64,000 nucleotides of DNA from Flavobacteriales bacterium (GCA_019638115.1 JAHBUK010000003.1:558001-622000), one strand, 5' to 3'; shown: positions 25,532-35,508, counted from the stretch's first letter. Translations and numbers: made by a program. The notes: generated by a model from the sequence alone, not told the origin.

Positions 25532-28129
25532 ATGTCCAAGAAGAGTGCAGGCGATCTCGTGATCGTGGAGTCCCCGGCGAAAGCGAAGACCATCGAGAAG
25601 TACCTCGGTACCGGTTATACCGTGCTTAGCAGTTTCGGCCACGTTCGCGATCTGCCCGAACGTGACATAAGTGTGGATGTGGAGAACGGCTTCGAGCCCA
25701 ACTACATCATTCCGGACGATAAGAAGGACCGCCTGCGCCAACTGCAGCGCGAAGCCGACAAGTCCGCCACCGTATGGCTCGCGACCGACGAAGACCGCGA
25801 AGGGGAGGCCATCAGCTGGCACCTCAAGGAAGCCCTCGGCCTCACTGCCGACAAGGTGAAGCGCATCACCTTCAACGAGATCACCAAAACGGCCGTGATG
25901 AAGGCCATCGAGAACCCGCGTGAGATCGACGTGCATTTGGTGGATGCGCAGCAGGCGCGTCGTGTACTGGATCGTTTGGTGGGTTACGAGCTGAGCCCTG
26001 TGCTTTGGCGAAAAGTGAAGCCCGGCTTGAGCGCTGGCCGTGTGCAGAGCGTGGCCGTGCGCATCATCGTGGAACGGGAACGCGAGATCCTCGACTTCAA
26101 CAGCAAGAGCGCATTCCGTGTAACGGCCGTGTTCACCACCTCCACAGGGGCACAAGTGAAGGCCGAACTGCCCACACGTTTCGCCACCGAGGCGGAGGCC
26201 ATGGAGTTCCTGCAAGGCTGCATCGGTGCCAACTACACGGTCAACGCCGTGGAAAAGAAACCCGGCAAACGCACGCCGGCCGCGCCCTTCACCACATCCA
26301 CGCTGCAGCAGGAAGCCAGCCGCAAACTGGGCTACGGGGTGGACCGCACCATGCGGATCGCCCAAGGACTGTACGAGCAAGGCCACATCACCTACATGCG
26401 TACCGATTCGGTGAACCTCAGCGAAACGGCCATCGCTGCCGCTGCGGCGCAGATCACCGCGCAATACGGCGAACGCTATAGCAAAAGCCGACGCTACACC
26501 AGCAAGAGCAAGGGCGCCCAGGAGGCGCACGAAGCCATTCGCCCGGCGGATATGATGGTGCGCAACGCCGGTGCGGACCGCGATGCCGAGCGCCTCTACG
26601 ACCTGATCTGGAAGCGCACCCTCGCCAGCCAGATGGCCGATGCCGAGTTGGAGAAGACCGTGGTGGACATTGCCATCAGCACCCGACCGGGCCAGGTCTT
26701 GAAAGCTTCCGGGGAGGTGATCCTCTTCGACGGCTTCCTGAAAGTGTACATGGAGGGCAAGGACGATGAGGATAGTGAAGAGCAGGAGGGATTGCTGCCC
26801 GACATGAAACAGGGTGAGAACCTGGGCATGCGTGAGCTGACCGCAACCGAACGTTTCGATCGCCCTTCGCCGCGCTTCACTGAAGCCAGCCTGGTGAAGA
26901 AGTTGGAGGAACTCGGCATCGGCCGCCCTTCCACCTACGCTGCAACCATCAGCACCGTGCAGAAGAAGAACTACGTGGTGAAGGAGGATCGCGAAGGCAC
27001 CAAGCGCAACTACCGCATTCTTTCCCTGGCCAACGATAGTATCACCGACAGCACCGCAACGGAGAACGTGGGTGCCGAGAAGCAGAAGCTGTTCCCCACC
27101 GATATCGGCATGGTGGTGAACGATTTCCTGGTGGAGCACTTCCCCACGGTGGTGGACCTGAACTTCACGGCCAAGGTGGAGGAGGAGTTCGACGTGATCG
27201 CCGAAGGCAAGGAGAACTGGCGCGAGATGCTGGCGCGTTTCTACAAGCCTTTCCATGCCACCATCGGTACGGTGAGCGATACCGCCGAACGTGCCACGGG
27301 TGCCCGCGAACTGGGCGTTGATCCCGCCAGCGGCAAGAAGGTCTATGCGCGCATCGGTCGTTTCGGTGCCATGATCCAGATCGGTGAGGCCGACGATGAA
27401 GAGAAGCCTCGCTTCGCCAGCCTGCGCAAGGACCAGAGCATCGCCTCCATCACCTTCGAGGAGGCCATGGACCTATTCAAGCTGCCCCGCACAGTGGGCA
27501 GCCGTGATGGCGAGGATGTCGTGGTCGGGATCGGACGCTTCGGCCCGTACGTGAAATTCGCGGGTACTTTCGCCAGCCTTACCCCGGAGGACGATCCGCT
27601 GGAGATCGATCTGCAGCGTGCCATCGAACTTATCGAGCTGAAGAAGATCGCCAATGCCACCCGCGATCTGGGCGAGTACCAAGGTGAGATGATCGTGCAG
27701 GGTCGTGGACGTTTCGGACCCTTCGTGAAGCACGGAAAGCTCTACGCCAACATCCCCAAGGCGGAGGATCCCGCAACGGTCACATTCGAGCGCGCAGTTG
27801 AACTGGTGGAGGCCAAGAAGGCCGGTGCCCGCCAGAACGTGCTGAAGGAGTTCGAGGGTTCAGTGATCCAGGTGTTGGATGGCCGCTACGGTCCGTACAT
27901 CACCGACGGCAGCAAGAATGCGAACCTGCCCAAGGAGACCAAGCCGGAGGACCTGAGCTTGGAGCAGGCAACGGCCTTGCTTGCCGCTGCTCCGGAGCGA
28001 AAAGGCGGCAAGGGACGGAAAGGGGCACGCAGCGCTGCGCCAGCCAAGAAGGCCGCGCCGAAAAAGACGGCCGCCAAGAAAGCCGCGCCGAAAAAAGCAG
28101 CGAAGAAGGCGGCCCGCAAAAAGGCTTGA
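25532..28129 (+). CDS. topA: DNA topoisomerase I
   Basis: Type IA topoisomerase relaxing negative supercoils. 865 residues from MSKKSAGDLVIVESPAKAKT (ATG 25532; upstream frame carries no homology). Toprim domain about 8-125 with the acidic WLATDEDREGEAISWH motif; active-site Tyr in HITYMRTDSVNLSE near residue 295. After the core come several glycine-patterned C-terminal repeats (ARIGRFGAMIQIG, VGIGRFGPYVKFA, QGRGRFGPFVKHG, LDGRYGPYITDG) in place of zinc fingers, and a Lys/Ala-rich tail (AAPKKTAAKKAAPKKA) like histone H1. It heads the region leading to the T9SS genes, a usual Bacteroidota order. Confidence 0.97.
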   Translation: MSKKSAGDLVIVESPAKAKTIEKYLGTGYTVLSSFGHVRDLPERDISVDVENGFEPNYIIPDDKKDRLRQLQREADKSATVWLATDEDREGEAISWHLKEALGLTADKVKRITFNEITKTAVMKAIENPREIDVHLVDAQQARRVLDRLVGYELSPVLWRKVKPGLSAGRVQSVAVRIIVEREREILDFNSKSAFRVTAVFTTSTGAQVKAELPTRFATEAEAMEFLQGCIGANYTVNAVEKKPGKRTPAAPFTTSTLQQEASRKLGYGVDRTMRIAQGLYEQGHITYMRTDSVNLSETAIAAAAAQITAQYGERYSKSRRYTSKSKGAQEAHEAIRPADMMVRNAGADRDAERLYDLIWKRTLASQMADAELEKTVVDIAISTRPGQVLKASGEVILFDGFLKVYMEGKDDEDSEEQEGLLPDMKQGENLGMRELTATERFDRPSPRFTEASLVKKLEELGIGRPSTYAATISTVQKKNYVVKEDREGTKRNYRILSLANDSITDSTATENVGAEKQKLFPTDIGMVVNDFLVEHFPTVVDLNFTAKVEEEFDVIAEGKENWREMLARFYKPFHATIGTVSDTAERATGARELGVDPASGKKVYARIGRFGAMIQIGEADDEEKPRFASLRKDQSIASITFEEAMDLFKLPRTVGSRDGEDVVVGIGRFGPYVKFAGTFASLTPEDDPLEIDLQRAIELIELKKIANATRDLGEYQGEMIVQGRGRFGPFVKHGKLYANIPKAEDPATVTFERAVELVEAKKAGARQNVLKEFEGSVIQVLDGRYGPYITDGSKNANLPKETKPEDLSLEQATALLAAAPERKGGKGRKGARSAAPAKKAAPKKTAAKKAAPKKAAKKAARKKA

Positions 28130-28287
28130 GGACCAGTACTGCGCAAGCATTCCACACGGTTGCCAACAGCAGGGTGTGGGCAGAACGGGTTCTTGGCCGC
28201 GCATGGTCGCCTTGCTCCACGCCGAACTTCGTCTCCGAACGATCGGTGGCGGTCCAGAGCATTTCTGATCGCCAGATCTTCTGATCG

Positions 28288-29463
28288 GTGATGGACATCA
28301 GCATCTACTTCAGGCCTTCGGAGCGTTTCGGAGCCACACGCCCCGAGTGGCTTCCCAATTCGTTGGGTGACAATACCCGCTTCCATCGCTCCGGAAAGGC
28401 CTTCCCTGCTTTGGAAGGCGCACAATTGGCCATCTTCGGTGTGATGGACGATCCGGGACATGCCCGGCCACGCACGTGTTCGGAAGCACCTGACGCCATC
28501 CGCGAAGAGCTGTACAATTTGTACATGCCCGCCGACCACTTGCAGATCATCGATCTCGGTGACATCCATCCCGGTGCCTGTGCCGCCGACACGCAACATG
28601 CCGTGGCCGAGACACTGGCCGAGTTGATGCGCATGAACATCGTTCCCATCATGCTCGGTGGTGGACAGGGGCATACCTACTCACAGTACCTCGCGTACGA
28701 GATGTTGGAGCGAACGGCTAACCTGGCCTGTATCGATGCCCGTTTCGATCTGGGTGAGCCAGGACAAGGCTTGGCGGAAAGCAGTTACCTCAGCCACATC
28801 GTGCTGCGCCAGCCCAACTTCCTGTTCAACTACAGCAACCTGGGCTTCCAAACCTACCTGGTGGACCAGCCGGGCATCGAGCTTATGGACAAGCTCTACT
28901 TCGATGCCCATCGCCTTGGTGAACTACGCGCCAACCTGGCGGATGCTGAGCCTGTGTTGCGCAACGCCGATACGCTCAGTGTGGACATGACGGCCGTTCG
29001 GCGCAGCGACGCGCCCGGAACCACACGGCCTGGTCCGAACGGATTCCACGGTGAGGAGATCTGCCAACTGATGCGTTATGCCGGGGTCAGCGAGAAGATC
29101 AGCTCGGTGGCCATCTATGAAATGGACCCCGCCCGGGATCAGGACGGGACCACAGCACAACTCGTGGCCCAGATGGTCTGGTGTTTTCTCGATGGCTTCC
29201 GCAGCCGCACCAACGACCTGCCTTGGCTGGACCGCAAACGCTTCGTGCGCTTCCGCATCCCCATCCGTGGCCATGAGCAGGAACTGGTGTTTTACAAGAG
29301 CAACGTGAGCGATCGCTGGTGGATGGACATCCCGTACCGGGCGGAACAAGAGGCCCGCTTCGAACGTCATCACCTCGTGCCCTGTTCCTATTCGGACTAC
29401 CGGATGGCGTGTAGAGAGGAAGTGCCGGACCGATGGTGGCGCACTTTCCAAAAGCTTGCTTGA
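28288..29463 (+). CDS. Arginase/formimidoylglutamase-fold protein with altered metal site
   Basis: A 391-residue ureohydrolase-superfamily member conserved between topA and the T9SS genes of Bacteroidota. The three metal motifs can be placed but are degenerate: GGGQGHTYSQY for GGDHS, ACIDARFDLGE for DAHxD (His replaced by Arg), and SVDMTAVRRSDAPGT for SxDxDxxxP (second Asp replaced by Thr). Loss of these ligands makes a normal binuclear manganese hydrolase unlikely. The rest of the fold, including the AIYEMDPARDQDGTTAQLVAQM helix, is preserved. It is 151 bp upstream of porP/sprF. Whether it serves secretion is inference from gene order. Confidence 0.82.
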   Translation: MMDISIYFRPSERFGATRPEWLPNSLGDNTRFHRSGKAFPALEGAQLAIFGVMDDPGHARPRTCSEAPDAIREELYNLYMPADHLQIIDLGDIHPGACAADTQHAVAETLAELMRMNIVPIMLGGGQGHTYSQYLAYEMLERTANLACIDARFDLGEPGQGLAESSYLSHIVLRQPNFLFNYSNLGFQTYLVDQPGIELMDKLYFDAHRLGELRANLADAEPVLRNADTLSVDMTAVRRSDAPGTTRPGPNGFHGEEICQLMRYAGVSEKISSVAIYEMDPARDQDGTTAQLVAQMVWCFLDGFRSRTNDLPWLDRKRFVRFRIPIRGHEQELVFYKSNVSDRWWMDIPYRAEQEARFERHHLVPCSYSDYRMACREEVPDRWWRTFQKLA

Positions 29464-29513
29464 CCTCGTGAGCGGTCGCAGCCGCACCGACCCCGCATGT
29501 TTGCCGGGGAAAT

Positions 29514-29542
29514 TTTGTCGGATCGGATGTTTGTTATATTGG
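29514..29542 (+). promoter_or_regulatory. Candidate promoter of the porP-gldKLMN operon
   Basis: TTTG, 17-nt spacer, TATATTGG, about 73 bp before the porP ATG. Spacing is slightly short and the -7 box has one mismatch to TAnnTTTG. Confidence 0.4.
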
Positions 29543-29552
29543 CGCCGGGATC

Positions 29553-29584
29553 GGAGGGGTCCCAGGGGATTTTTCGTCCCCTCC
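29553..29584 (+). promoter_or_regulatory. Leader hairpin before porP
   Basis: GGAGGGG (29553-29559) pairs with CCCCTCC (29578-29584) around an 18-nt loop containing AGGGGATTTTTCG. It would form in the leader RNA. It could alternatively be a weak terminator because of the T5 inside the loop. Confidence 0.3.
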
Positions 29585-29614
29585 AACTCTGTGCCAACCG
29601 AACGGAACAATCGT

Positions 29615-30556
29615 ATGAGGGGGATAATTACCGCAGTCTTCTGCGCGGTCGTGGTGAGCGCTTCGTTCGCTCAACAGGATCCACAGTTCACGCAATACAT
29701 GTTCGACCGGCTGTCGGTCAACCCGGCTGTTGCCGGTGTGGGGGGGCAGCTCTGTGGTACGGCATTGCTCCGACAGCAATGGACCGGCTTTGATGGGGCT
29801 CCCAAGACGGGCCTGCTCAACGCCTCCATGCCCATCGCCAGCATCAGCAGCGGCGTCGGCCTGTCCGTATACCTCGATGAATTGGGACAGCAGAAGAGCA
29901 CGTTCGCCCGTTTCCATTACTCCTTCCACCGCAGGGTGGCTGGCGGTAAGGGGACGCTTGCTTTCGGTCTCTACGCCGGTATGGGCAGCCATACATTGGG
30001 TCGCAACTGGTTGGCACGCGATCCCGTGACCGATGATAACGCCATCCCCGCCAACGGGCAAAGCGACGGTGGTTTCGACCTCGGCGCAGGCATCTACTAC
30101 CAGAGCTCCAAAGTGTGGGTGGGGGTCTCCAGCACGCACCTGCCGGAAACGGAGCTCGATGATGTGAGCATCAAAATGCGCCGTCACTACTTCGTGCAAG
30201 CCGGTTACAATTGGGTCCTTGCGAACGACGATAAGTACGTTCTTCAGCCTTCGACCATGATCAAGAGCGACGGCTCTTCCATGCAGGTGGACCTGAACGC
30301 CACGTTCCTCTATAATAACATGGTTTGGCTGGGCGTTTCGTACCGTACTGAAGATGCTGTGGCACCCATGATCGGTTACCAGTTCGCCCCCAATCCGAAG
30401 TCCATGCTGAAGCTGGGCTACAGCTACGATGTTACCACCTCCCGCCTGAACAACTACAGCAGCGGAAGCCATGAGGTGATGCTCAACTACTGCGTGCTGC
30501 TGGAGAAGCAACCCAAAGCACAACGCCACTTCAATACCCGATACCTGGGTCAGTGA
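29615..30556 (+). CDS. PorP/SprF-family type IX secretion membrane protein
   Basis: A 313-residue outer-membrane beta-barrel of the PorP/SprF family, needed for T9SS function or adhesin anchoring. ATG 29615 gives signal peptide MRGIITAVFCAVVVSASFAQ; the hallmark QQDPQFTQYMFDRLSVNPAVAG follows directly. Alternating beta strands continue to the C-terminus. Its stop lies 125 bp upstream of the gldK ATG, the porP-porK-type order of Bacteroidota. Several paralogs usually exist per genome, so I give no symbol. Confidence 0.93.
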   Translation: MRGIITAVFCAVVVSASFAQQDPQFTQYMFDRLSVNPAVAGVGGQLCGTALLRQQWTGFDGAPKTGLLNASMPIASISSGVGLSVYLDELGQQKSTFARFHYSFHRRVAGGKGTLAFGLYAGMGSHTLGRNWLARDPVTDDNAIPANGQSDGGFDLGAGIYYQSSKVWVGVSSTHLPETELDDVSIKMRRHYFVQAGYNWVLANDDKYVLQPSTMIKSDGSSMQVDLNATFLYNNMVWLGVSYRTEDAVAPMIGYQFAPNPKSMLKLGYSYDVTTSRLNNYSSGSHEVMLNYCVLLEKQPKAQRHFNTRYLGQ

Positions 30557-30681
30557 CCAAGTGTAACCCGAGAACAGCAACCGCCGTAAACTGCCACGTC
30601 CATGGTGTCCGCTTACCCGGATCACCGCCGATGGACATCCCTGCAAGGATCAAGGAACAGAACGGCATAACCTGGAAGAGC

Positions 30682-32043
30682 ATGCAACGTCCCATTTTTT
30701 ATCTCTGTGCCATAGGCTTGCTGGCGAGCTGCGGCAGGGGTGGTCAGGGGCAACTGATCGGTGTCCAGAACAGACCGTCCTGGTACCAAGTGGACCCCTA
30801 TGGTATGAACTACATCGGCATGGGCTCCTTCGTGATGGGGCCCAGCGATCAGGACGTACCCTACGCCATGGTCTCCAAGAGCAAGACCGTGTCCGTGCAG
30901 GCGTTCTACATCGACCAAACGGAGATCTCCAACAACGAGTACCGTCAGTTCGTGTATTACGTAAGGGATTCCATCGCCAAGCGCATTCTGGGCGATGAGG
31001 ATATCGGATACCACGTGTTCACGGAGGATGAGTACGGAGAGGACATCGATCCCCCGATCATCAACTGGAAGGAACGGATCTATTGGGATGGTGATGATGA
31101 GCGCGAAGCTTTGGCGGAATTGTTCCTGCCTGAAAGCGAGCGCTTCTATCGCCGCAAAGAGATCGATACCCGCAAGCTGTTGTTCGAATACTGGTGGATC
31201 GACCTGAAAGAAGCGGCTCGCAAAGGGACCGCTCCGAACTGGACCCGCGACCTGGACCTCAGTTACACCAACGTGAAGGGACAGAACAACGCGATCCGGG
31301 GGCACAGCGACCGCTCGCAGTTCATCATCCACGAGATCATCCCGATCTATCCGGATACGCTGGTATGGGTGCACGACTTCACGTACTCCTTCAACGAGCC
31401 GATGACCGAGAACTACTTCTGGCATCCGGCCTATGATGATTACCCGGTGGTGGGCCTCACCTGGCAGCAATGCAACGCGTTCAACGTTTGGCGCACGCAG
31501 CTGATGAACACCTGGTTGTCCTACAACGGCGATGCCTACATCAACCGCTTCCGCCTTCCTTCCGAGGCTGAGTGGGAGTATGCGGCGCGCGGTGGTCTGG
31601 ACCTTGCACCATTCCCTTGGGGCGGTCCTTATGTGCGGAATCGTCAGGGCTGTTTCTTGGGCAACTTCAAGCCGCTTCATGGCAACTACGTGGATGACGG
31701 AGGTTTCCATACGGTCCCCGTTGACAGCTACACCCCCAACGATTACGGGCTGTACAACATGGCAGGTAATGTGGCCGAATGGACGAACACCGCTTTCGAT
31801 GAGAGCGTGTACGATTTCGATCATGACCTGAACCCGGAGTACAGCTACGATGCGCTCGCCAACGATGTGCCTGCACTGAAGCGCAAGGTCATTCGTGGCG
31901 GTTCATGGAAAGACATCGGCTACTACATGCAGACCGGTACACGCAGCTACGAGTACCAGGATACCGCCAAGGCATACATCGGTTTCCGTTCCGTAATGAC
32001 CTACCTGGGTCGCGGAAAGGCTGTGAATGCCAACGACCTTTGA
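30682..32043 (+). CDS. gldK: T9SS outer-ring lipoprotein GldK
   Basis: A 453-residue outer-membrane lipoprotein that forms the periplasmic ring with GldN. ATG 30682 gives MQRPIFYLCAIGLLASCGRG with lipobox LASC. The body is a formylglycine-generating-enzyme-like fold: IGMGSFVMGPSDQD, FYIDQTEISNNEYRQFV, RLPSEAEWEYAARGG, YNMAGNVAEWT, KVIRGGSWKD. As in other GldK/PorK proteins the fold serves structure rather than FGE activity. First of gldKLMN. Confidence 0.96.
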   Translation: MQRPIFYLCAIGLLASCGRGGQGQLIGVQNRPSWYQVDPYGMNYIGMGSFVMGPSDQDVPYAMVSKSKTVSVQAFYIDQTEISNNEYRQFVYYVRDSIAKRILGDEDIGYHVFTEDEYGEDIDPPIINWKERIYWDGDDEREALAELFLPESERFYRRKEIDTRKLLFEYWWIDLKEAARKGTAPNWTRDLDLSYTNVKGQNNAIRGHSDRSQFIIHEIIPIYPDTLVWVHDFTYSFNEPMTENYFWHPAYDDYPVVGLTWQQCNAFNVWRTQLMNTWLSYNGDAYINRFRLPSEAEWEYAARGGLDLAPFPWGGPYVRNRQGCFLGNFKPLHGNYVDDGGFHTVPVDSYTPNDYGLYNMAGNVAEWTNTAFDESVYDFDHDLNPEYSYDALANDVPALKRKVIRGGSWKDIGYYMQTGTRSYEYQDTAKAYIGFRSVMTYLGRGKAVNANDL

Positions 32044-32135
32044 TCATGCTCTGTGCGTGACCGTTACTTGGACCGAACGGTCGCATTCAGCAATTCGGAA
32101 GACCTTCAGAACAACCTAAAACGCAAGGAAGAACA

Positions 32136-32924
32136 ATGAAACCCGGGAGCAAGAAGTGGAAGAACTTCATGGCCAAACTGTATGGCTGGGGAGCGGCATT
32201 GGTGATCGTTGGAGCACTCTTTAAGATCGAACACTGGCCATTTGCCAGCGCATTTCTCGTGATCGGTCTTAGCACCGAGGCCATCATCTTCTTCTTCTCA
32301 GCCTTCGAACCTCCACATGAGGATCCCGATTGGAGCTTGGTGTACCCTGAACTGGCCACCGGTGACCACGCGGAGGGTGATGACTTCAAGAAGGAGGACA
32401 ACCGTTCCGTTACCGAGCAGTTGGACGATATGCTGGAAAGCGCCAAGATCGAGCCCGAACTGATCGCCAGCCTGGGCGATGGAATGCGCAACCTGAGCGA
32501 GCAGGCCAAGCACATGGGGCAGATCACCGGAGCTGCTTCCGCAACCAACGAATATGCCAGCAGCCTGAAGGACGCCTCCGAGAAGGTGAGCAGCTTGAGC
32601 GACAGTTATGCCAAGGCCAGCGAGAGCTTGGTGGGGCTTACTGCCAACGTTGATGCCGGTCGCAATGCGGGTGAAAGCCTGCAGAAGATGAGCCAGAACC
32701 TCAGCGCGCTCAACGAGATGTACGAGATGCAACTCCGTGGCAGCCGCGAGAAGTTGGAAGCTGCCAACCAGATGTTCGAGGGTATGAGCGAGATGCTCTC
32801 CAACCTGAAGAACTCTGTGGACGACACCAAGCGCTACAAGGAGAACATCGCCGAGCTTAGCGACAACCTGGCCAAGCTCAACACGGTGTACGGCAACATG
32901 TTGAACGCCATGACCGTCCGCTAA
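32136..32924 (+). CDS. gldL: T9SS motor protein GldL
   Basis: A 262-residue inner-membrane protein forming, with GldM, the proton-driven motor of type IX secretion and gliding. The first 60 residues have two transmembrane helices (about 15-30 LYGWGAALVIVGALF and 38-57 SAFLVIGLSTEAIIFFFSAF) separated by KIEHWPFA; charged residues in the second helix (STEAII) belong to the motor core. The remainder is a long cytoplasmic, largely coiled-coil region (SLSDSYAKASESLVGL, EIADNL-like heptads). 92 bp separate it from gldK and 45 bp from gldM. Only one gldL is in the window. Confidence 0.96.
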   Translation: MKPGSKKWKNFMAKLYGWGAALVIVGALFKIEHWPFASAFLVIGLSTEAIIFFFSAFEPPHEDPDWSLVYPELATGDHAEGDDFKKEDNRSVTEQLDDMLESAKIEPELIASLGDGMRNLSEQAKHMGQITGAASATNEYASSLKDASEKVSSLSDSYAKASESLVGLTANVDAGRNAGESLQKMSQNLSALNEMYEMQLRGSREKLEAANQMFEGMSEMLSNLKNSVDDTKRYKENIAELSDNLAKLNTVYGNMLNAMTVR

Positions 32925-32969
32925 GCAACAGTGCTTGGACGTTCAGAAGCCTATTAACCTACTAGGACA

Positions 32970-34622
32970 ATGGCAGGAGGTAATCTGTCCCCGAGGCAGA
33001 AAATGATCAACATGATGTACTTGGTGCTGACGGCGCTGCTCGCGCTGAACGTATCCAAGGAGATCCTCGACAGTTTCGTGACGGTCAATACGGGCTTGGA
33101 GATCACCAAGCAGACCTTGTCCACGAAAATGAACGAGACCTACGACCAGTTCGGAAAGCTCGCAGGTGAGAACCAGGAGAAATACGGACAAGCATACAAT
33201 GCGGCCAACTTGGTCAAGAGCAGTGCGGATAGCCTGTTCAGCTACATCGACACCATCAAGGCCCAAGTGATCGCCCAAACCGAAAAGCTCCCCATGGATT
33301 CGGTGGTCATGAAGGATGAGAACGGTCGCCCTTACCTGCGTCCGCTTGATTTGGTGAGCGGCAAGGACAATTACACGGTCCTCACGAACTTCATGGGCAT
33401 GGGTGATCCCGGAATGCCCAAGGAGGTACCCTATGGCGCTGTGGAACTGCGTGGGAAGCTCGAGGCGTTCCGCGAGAACCTCAAGGCCGCCGCCACTGGT
33501 AACGATGTGCTGATCGCCAACTTCGATCGGATGTTCACATTCGATGGCATGAAGGACTCAGGTGGCAAACCAGTGAGCTGGGAGGCCCTGAACTTCTATC
33601 ATGTTCCATTGGCAGCCGGTGTCACCATCCTTTCCAAGATCCAGATGGACATCCGCAATGCGGAGGCCGAATTGGTGAACTGGATGATGGGTGAAGTGGA
33701 AGGTCAGAGCTTCAAATTCAACAAGCTTACCGCGATCGTAAAACCCCAGAGCAGCTACGTGACCGTGGGTGGGACCTACCGTGCCGAGATCTTCCTCGGT
33801 GCCTACGACGACCAGAACGTTCCTGAAGTATACATCGCTGGTCCTGGCGCCAAAGTGGATTTCGAGAACAAGAAGATCATCGGCGAGGCGGTCAAGCTTC
33901 CCATGGAGGGTACAAAAGCCAAGCTGGAGCAAGGAGCCGGAGGTGCCGGTTTGCGCACCGTGAGCGGTATCATCAAGTTCAAGCCCGTTGGTGGTGAAGA
34001 GCAGATCGAAGCTTTTGAGACCACCTACGAAGTGGCCGCTCCCAACGTGGTTGTGAGCCCCACTAAGATGAACGTGTTCTACCGCGGCGTTGACAACCCG
34101 GTGGACATCAGCGTGGCTGGTTATAGCGCCAAGGACATCAACGCATCGATCAGCAACGGTACCATATCCAAGGCAGCCAATGGCTACATCGTGAAGCCTG
34201 GTGCGGGTAACGATGCAACGGTGAACGTAACGGTGACCAACATCGACGGAACCAAGAAAGCCATGCCCGGTGTGAGCTTCCGTGTGAAGCGTGTGCCGGA
34301 TCCGGTGCCCGTATTCGCTGGAAAAGGTCCTGCTGATGGCACCATCGGCCGCAGTGAGATGATGGCCGCACAGGGTGTTGTTGCCCGGATGGAAGGCTTC
34401 GACTTCGACCTCAAGTTCGAGGTGGTGGAGTTCACCGTGGTGGCGACCATCGGCGGTGAAGTGAAGGACCGTAACATCAAAGGCAACAAGATGACCCCTG
34501 AAGCGCGCGAAATGCTGCAGCGCGTGAAGAATGGTCAGCGTATCTGGATCGAGAACGTGAAGGCCAAAGGACCGGACGGTACCATCCGTACCCTCGGAAC
34601 CCTGGCCCTGAAGGTGAGCTAA
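32970..34622 (+). CDS. gldM: T9SS motor/shaft protein GldM
   Basis: A 550-residue inner-membrane protein whose single N-terminal helix (about 12-35, MINMMYLVLTALLALNVS) sits inside the GldL ring and whose four periplasmic domains reach the GldK/GldN ring. N-terminus MAGGNLSPRQK includes Arg9, a residue I recall as functionally important in the solved GldLM motor. Periplasmic landmarks: VSWEALNFYHVPLAAGVTIL, PTKMNVFYRGVDNPVDISV, FRVKRVPDPVPVFAGK. It is 20 bp upstream of gldN. A diverged second copy is at 38493-40112. Confidence 0.97.
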   Translation: MAGGNLSPRQKMINMMYLVLTALLALNVSKEILDSFVTVNTGLEITKQTLSTKMNETYDQFGKLAGENQEKYGQAYNAANLVKSSADSLFSYIDTIKAQVIAQTEKLPMDSVVMKDENGRPYLRPLDLVSGKDNYTVLTNFMGMGDPGMPKEVPYGAVELRGKLEAFRENLKAAATGNDVLIANFDRMFTFDGMKDSGGKPVSWEALNFYHVPLAAGVTILSKIQMDIRNAEAELVNWMMGEVEGQSFKFNKLTAIVKPQSSYVTVGGTYRAEIFLGAYDDQNVPEVYIAGPGAKVDFENKKIIGEAVKLPMEGTKAKLEQGAGGAGLRTVSGIIKFKPVGGEEQIEAFETTYEVAAPNVVVSPTKMNVFYRGVDNPVDISVAGYSAKDINASISNGTISKAANGYIVKPGAGNDATVNVTVTNIDGTKKAMPGVSFRVKRVPDPVPVFAGKGPADGTIGRSEMMAAQGVVARMEGFDFDLKFEVVEFTVVATIGGEVKDRNIKGNKMTPEAREMLQRVKNGQRIWIENVKAKGPDGTIRTLGTLALKVS

Positions 34623-34641
34623 CCTGAAAAAGCGAACGCCC

Positions 34642-35487
34642 ATGAACATCCGCCTCGCCATACTGATGCTGCCGTTGCTCACCCTGTGTGGTGGTGCAAC
34701 GCAGGCTCAGACCGTGCTCGACGGTGCGTACATCAAGGAGCACACCCGTACCAAGCGAGTGGTGCCCTACACGCACATCCGTGAGGCCGACGTGATGTGG
34801 GCTCGGCGCGTGTGGCGCCAGATCGATCTGCGCGAGAAGATCAATCACCCGCTCTATTACCCCACCACACCGACCACGGACCGCAAGAGCCTGTTCGATG
34901 TGATCCGTCAGGGCCTTTTGGTCGATGGTTCGATCACGGCCTATGATGACGGTCTGGGTGAAGGTGACCAGTTCAAGAAGGCACTGCTGCCAATGGAGGT
35001 GAAGCAGTTGCTTGAGAAACGCGACACCTTGCAGACGGAGGACCCCGATACCGGTGAACTGAAGGAGGTGATCATCGACAACCCCATCACCGCTGCCGAC
35101 GTGATCTCCTACAAGCTGAAGGAGGATTGGATCTTCGACAAGCAGCGCTCGGTGGTCGATATCCGCATCATCGGTATCGCACCGGTGATCGCTGACAAAG
35201 GTTCCGATGGTGAGTTCCGTGGTCCGAAGACGCTCTTCTGGCTCTACTTCCCGGAGTGCCGCTACGTCTTCGCCAACTGGGATTCCTTCAACCGGGAGAA
35301 CGATTCGGAGCGTCGCAGCTTCGAGGACCTTTTCTGGAAGCGCCAGTTCAGCAGCTACATCACCAAGTGGAGCAACGTGTACGACCGCTCCGTGAACATG
35401 TACAAGACCGGTCTTGATGCCTTGTTGGAAGGCGAGGAGATCAAGCAGGCCCTGTTCGAGTTCGAGCACGACCTCTGGAACTTCTGA
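34642..35487 (+). CDS. gldN: T9SS ring protein GldN
   Basis: A 281-residue periplasmic protein that pairs with GldK in the secretion ring. Signal peptide about 1-22 (GGATQAQ). Core motifs: YTHIREADVMWARRVWRQIDLREK, ITAYDDGLGEGDQF, YKLKEDWIFDKQRSVVDIRIIGIAPV, GPKTLFWLYFPECRYVFANW. Last gene of the gldKLMN operon, followed by a terminator at 35509-35539. A second gldN follows 110 bp downstream. Confidence 0.96.
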   Translation: MNIRLAILMLPLLTLCGGATQAQTVLDGAYIKEHTRTKRVVPYTHIREADVMWARRVWRQIDLREKINHPLYYPTTPTTDRKSLFDVIRQGLLVDGSITAYDDGLGEGDQFKKALLPMEVKQLLEKRDTLQTEDPDTGELKEVIIDNPITAADVISYKLKEDWIFDKQRSVVDIRIIGIAPVIADKGSDGEFRGPKTLFWLYFPECRYVFANWDSFNRENDSERRSFEDLFWKRQFSSYITKWSNVYDRSVNMYKTGLDALLEGEEIKQALFEFEHDLWNF

Positions 35488-35508
35488 GTTTCCAAGCAAT
35501 TCTTGATG

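Noticed and set aside
27990-28129. Frameshifted or corrupted 3' end of topA
   Set aside because: The Lys/Ala/Pro tail is compositionally odd but in frame and typical of many bacterial topoisomerase I proteins.
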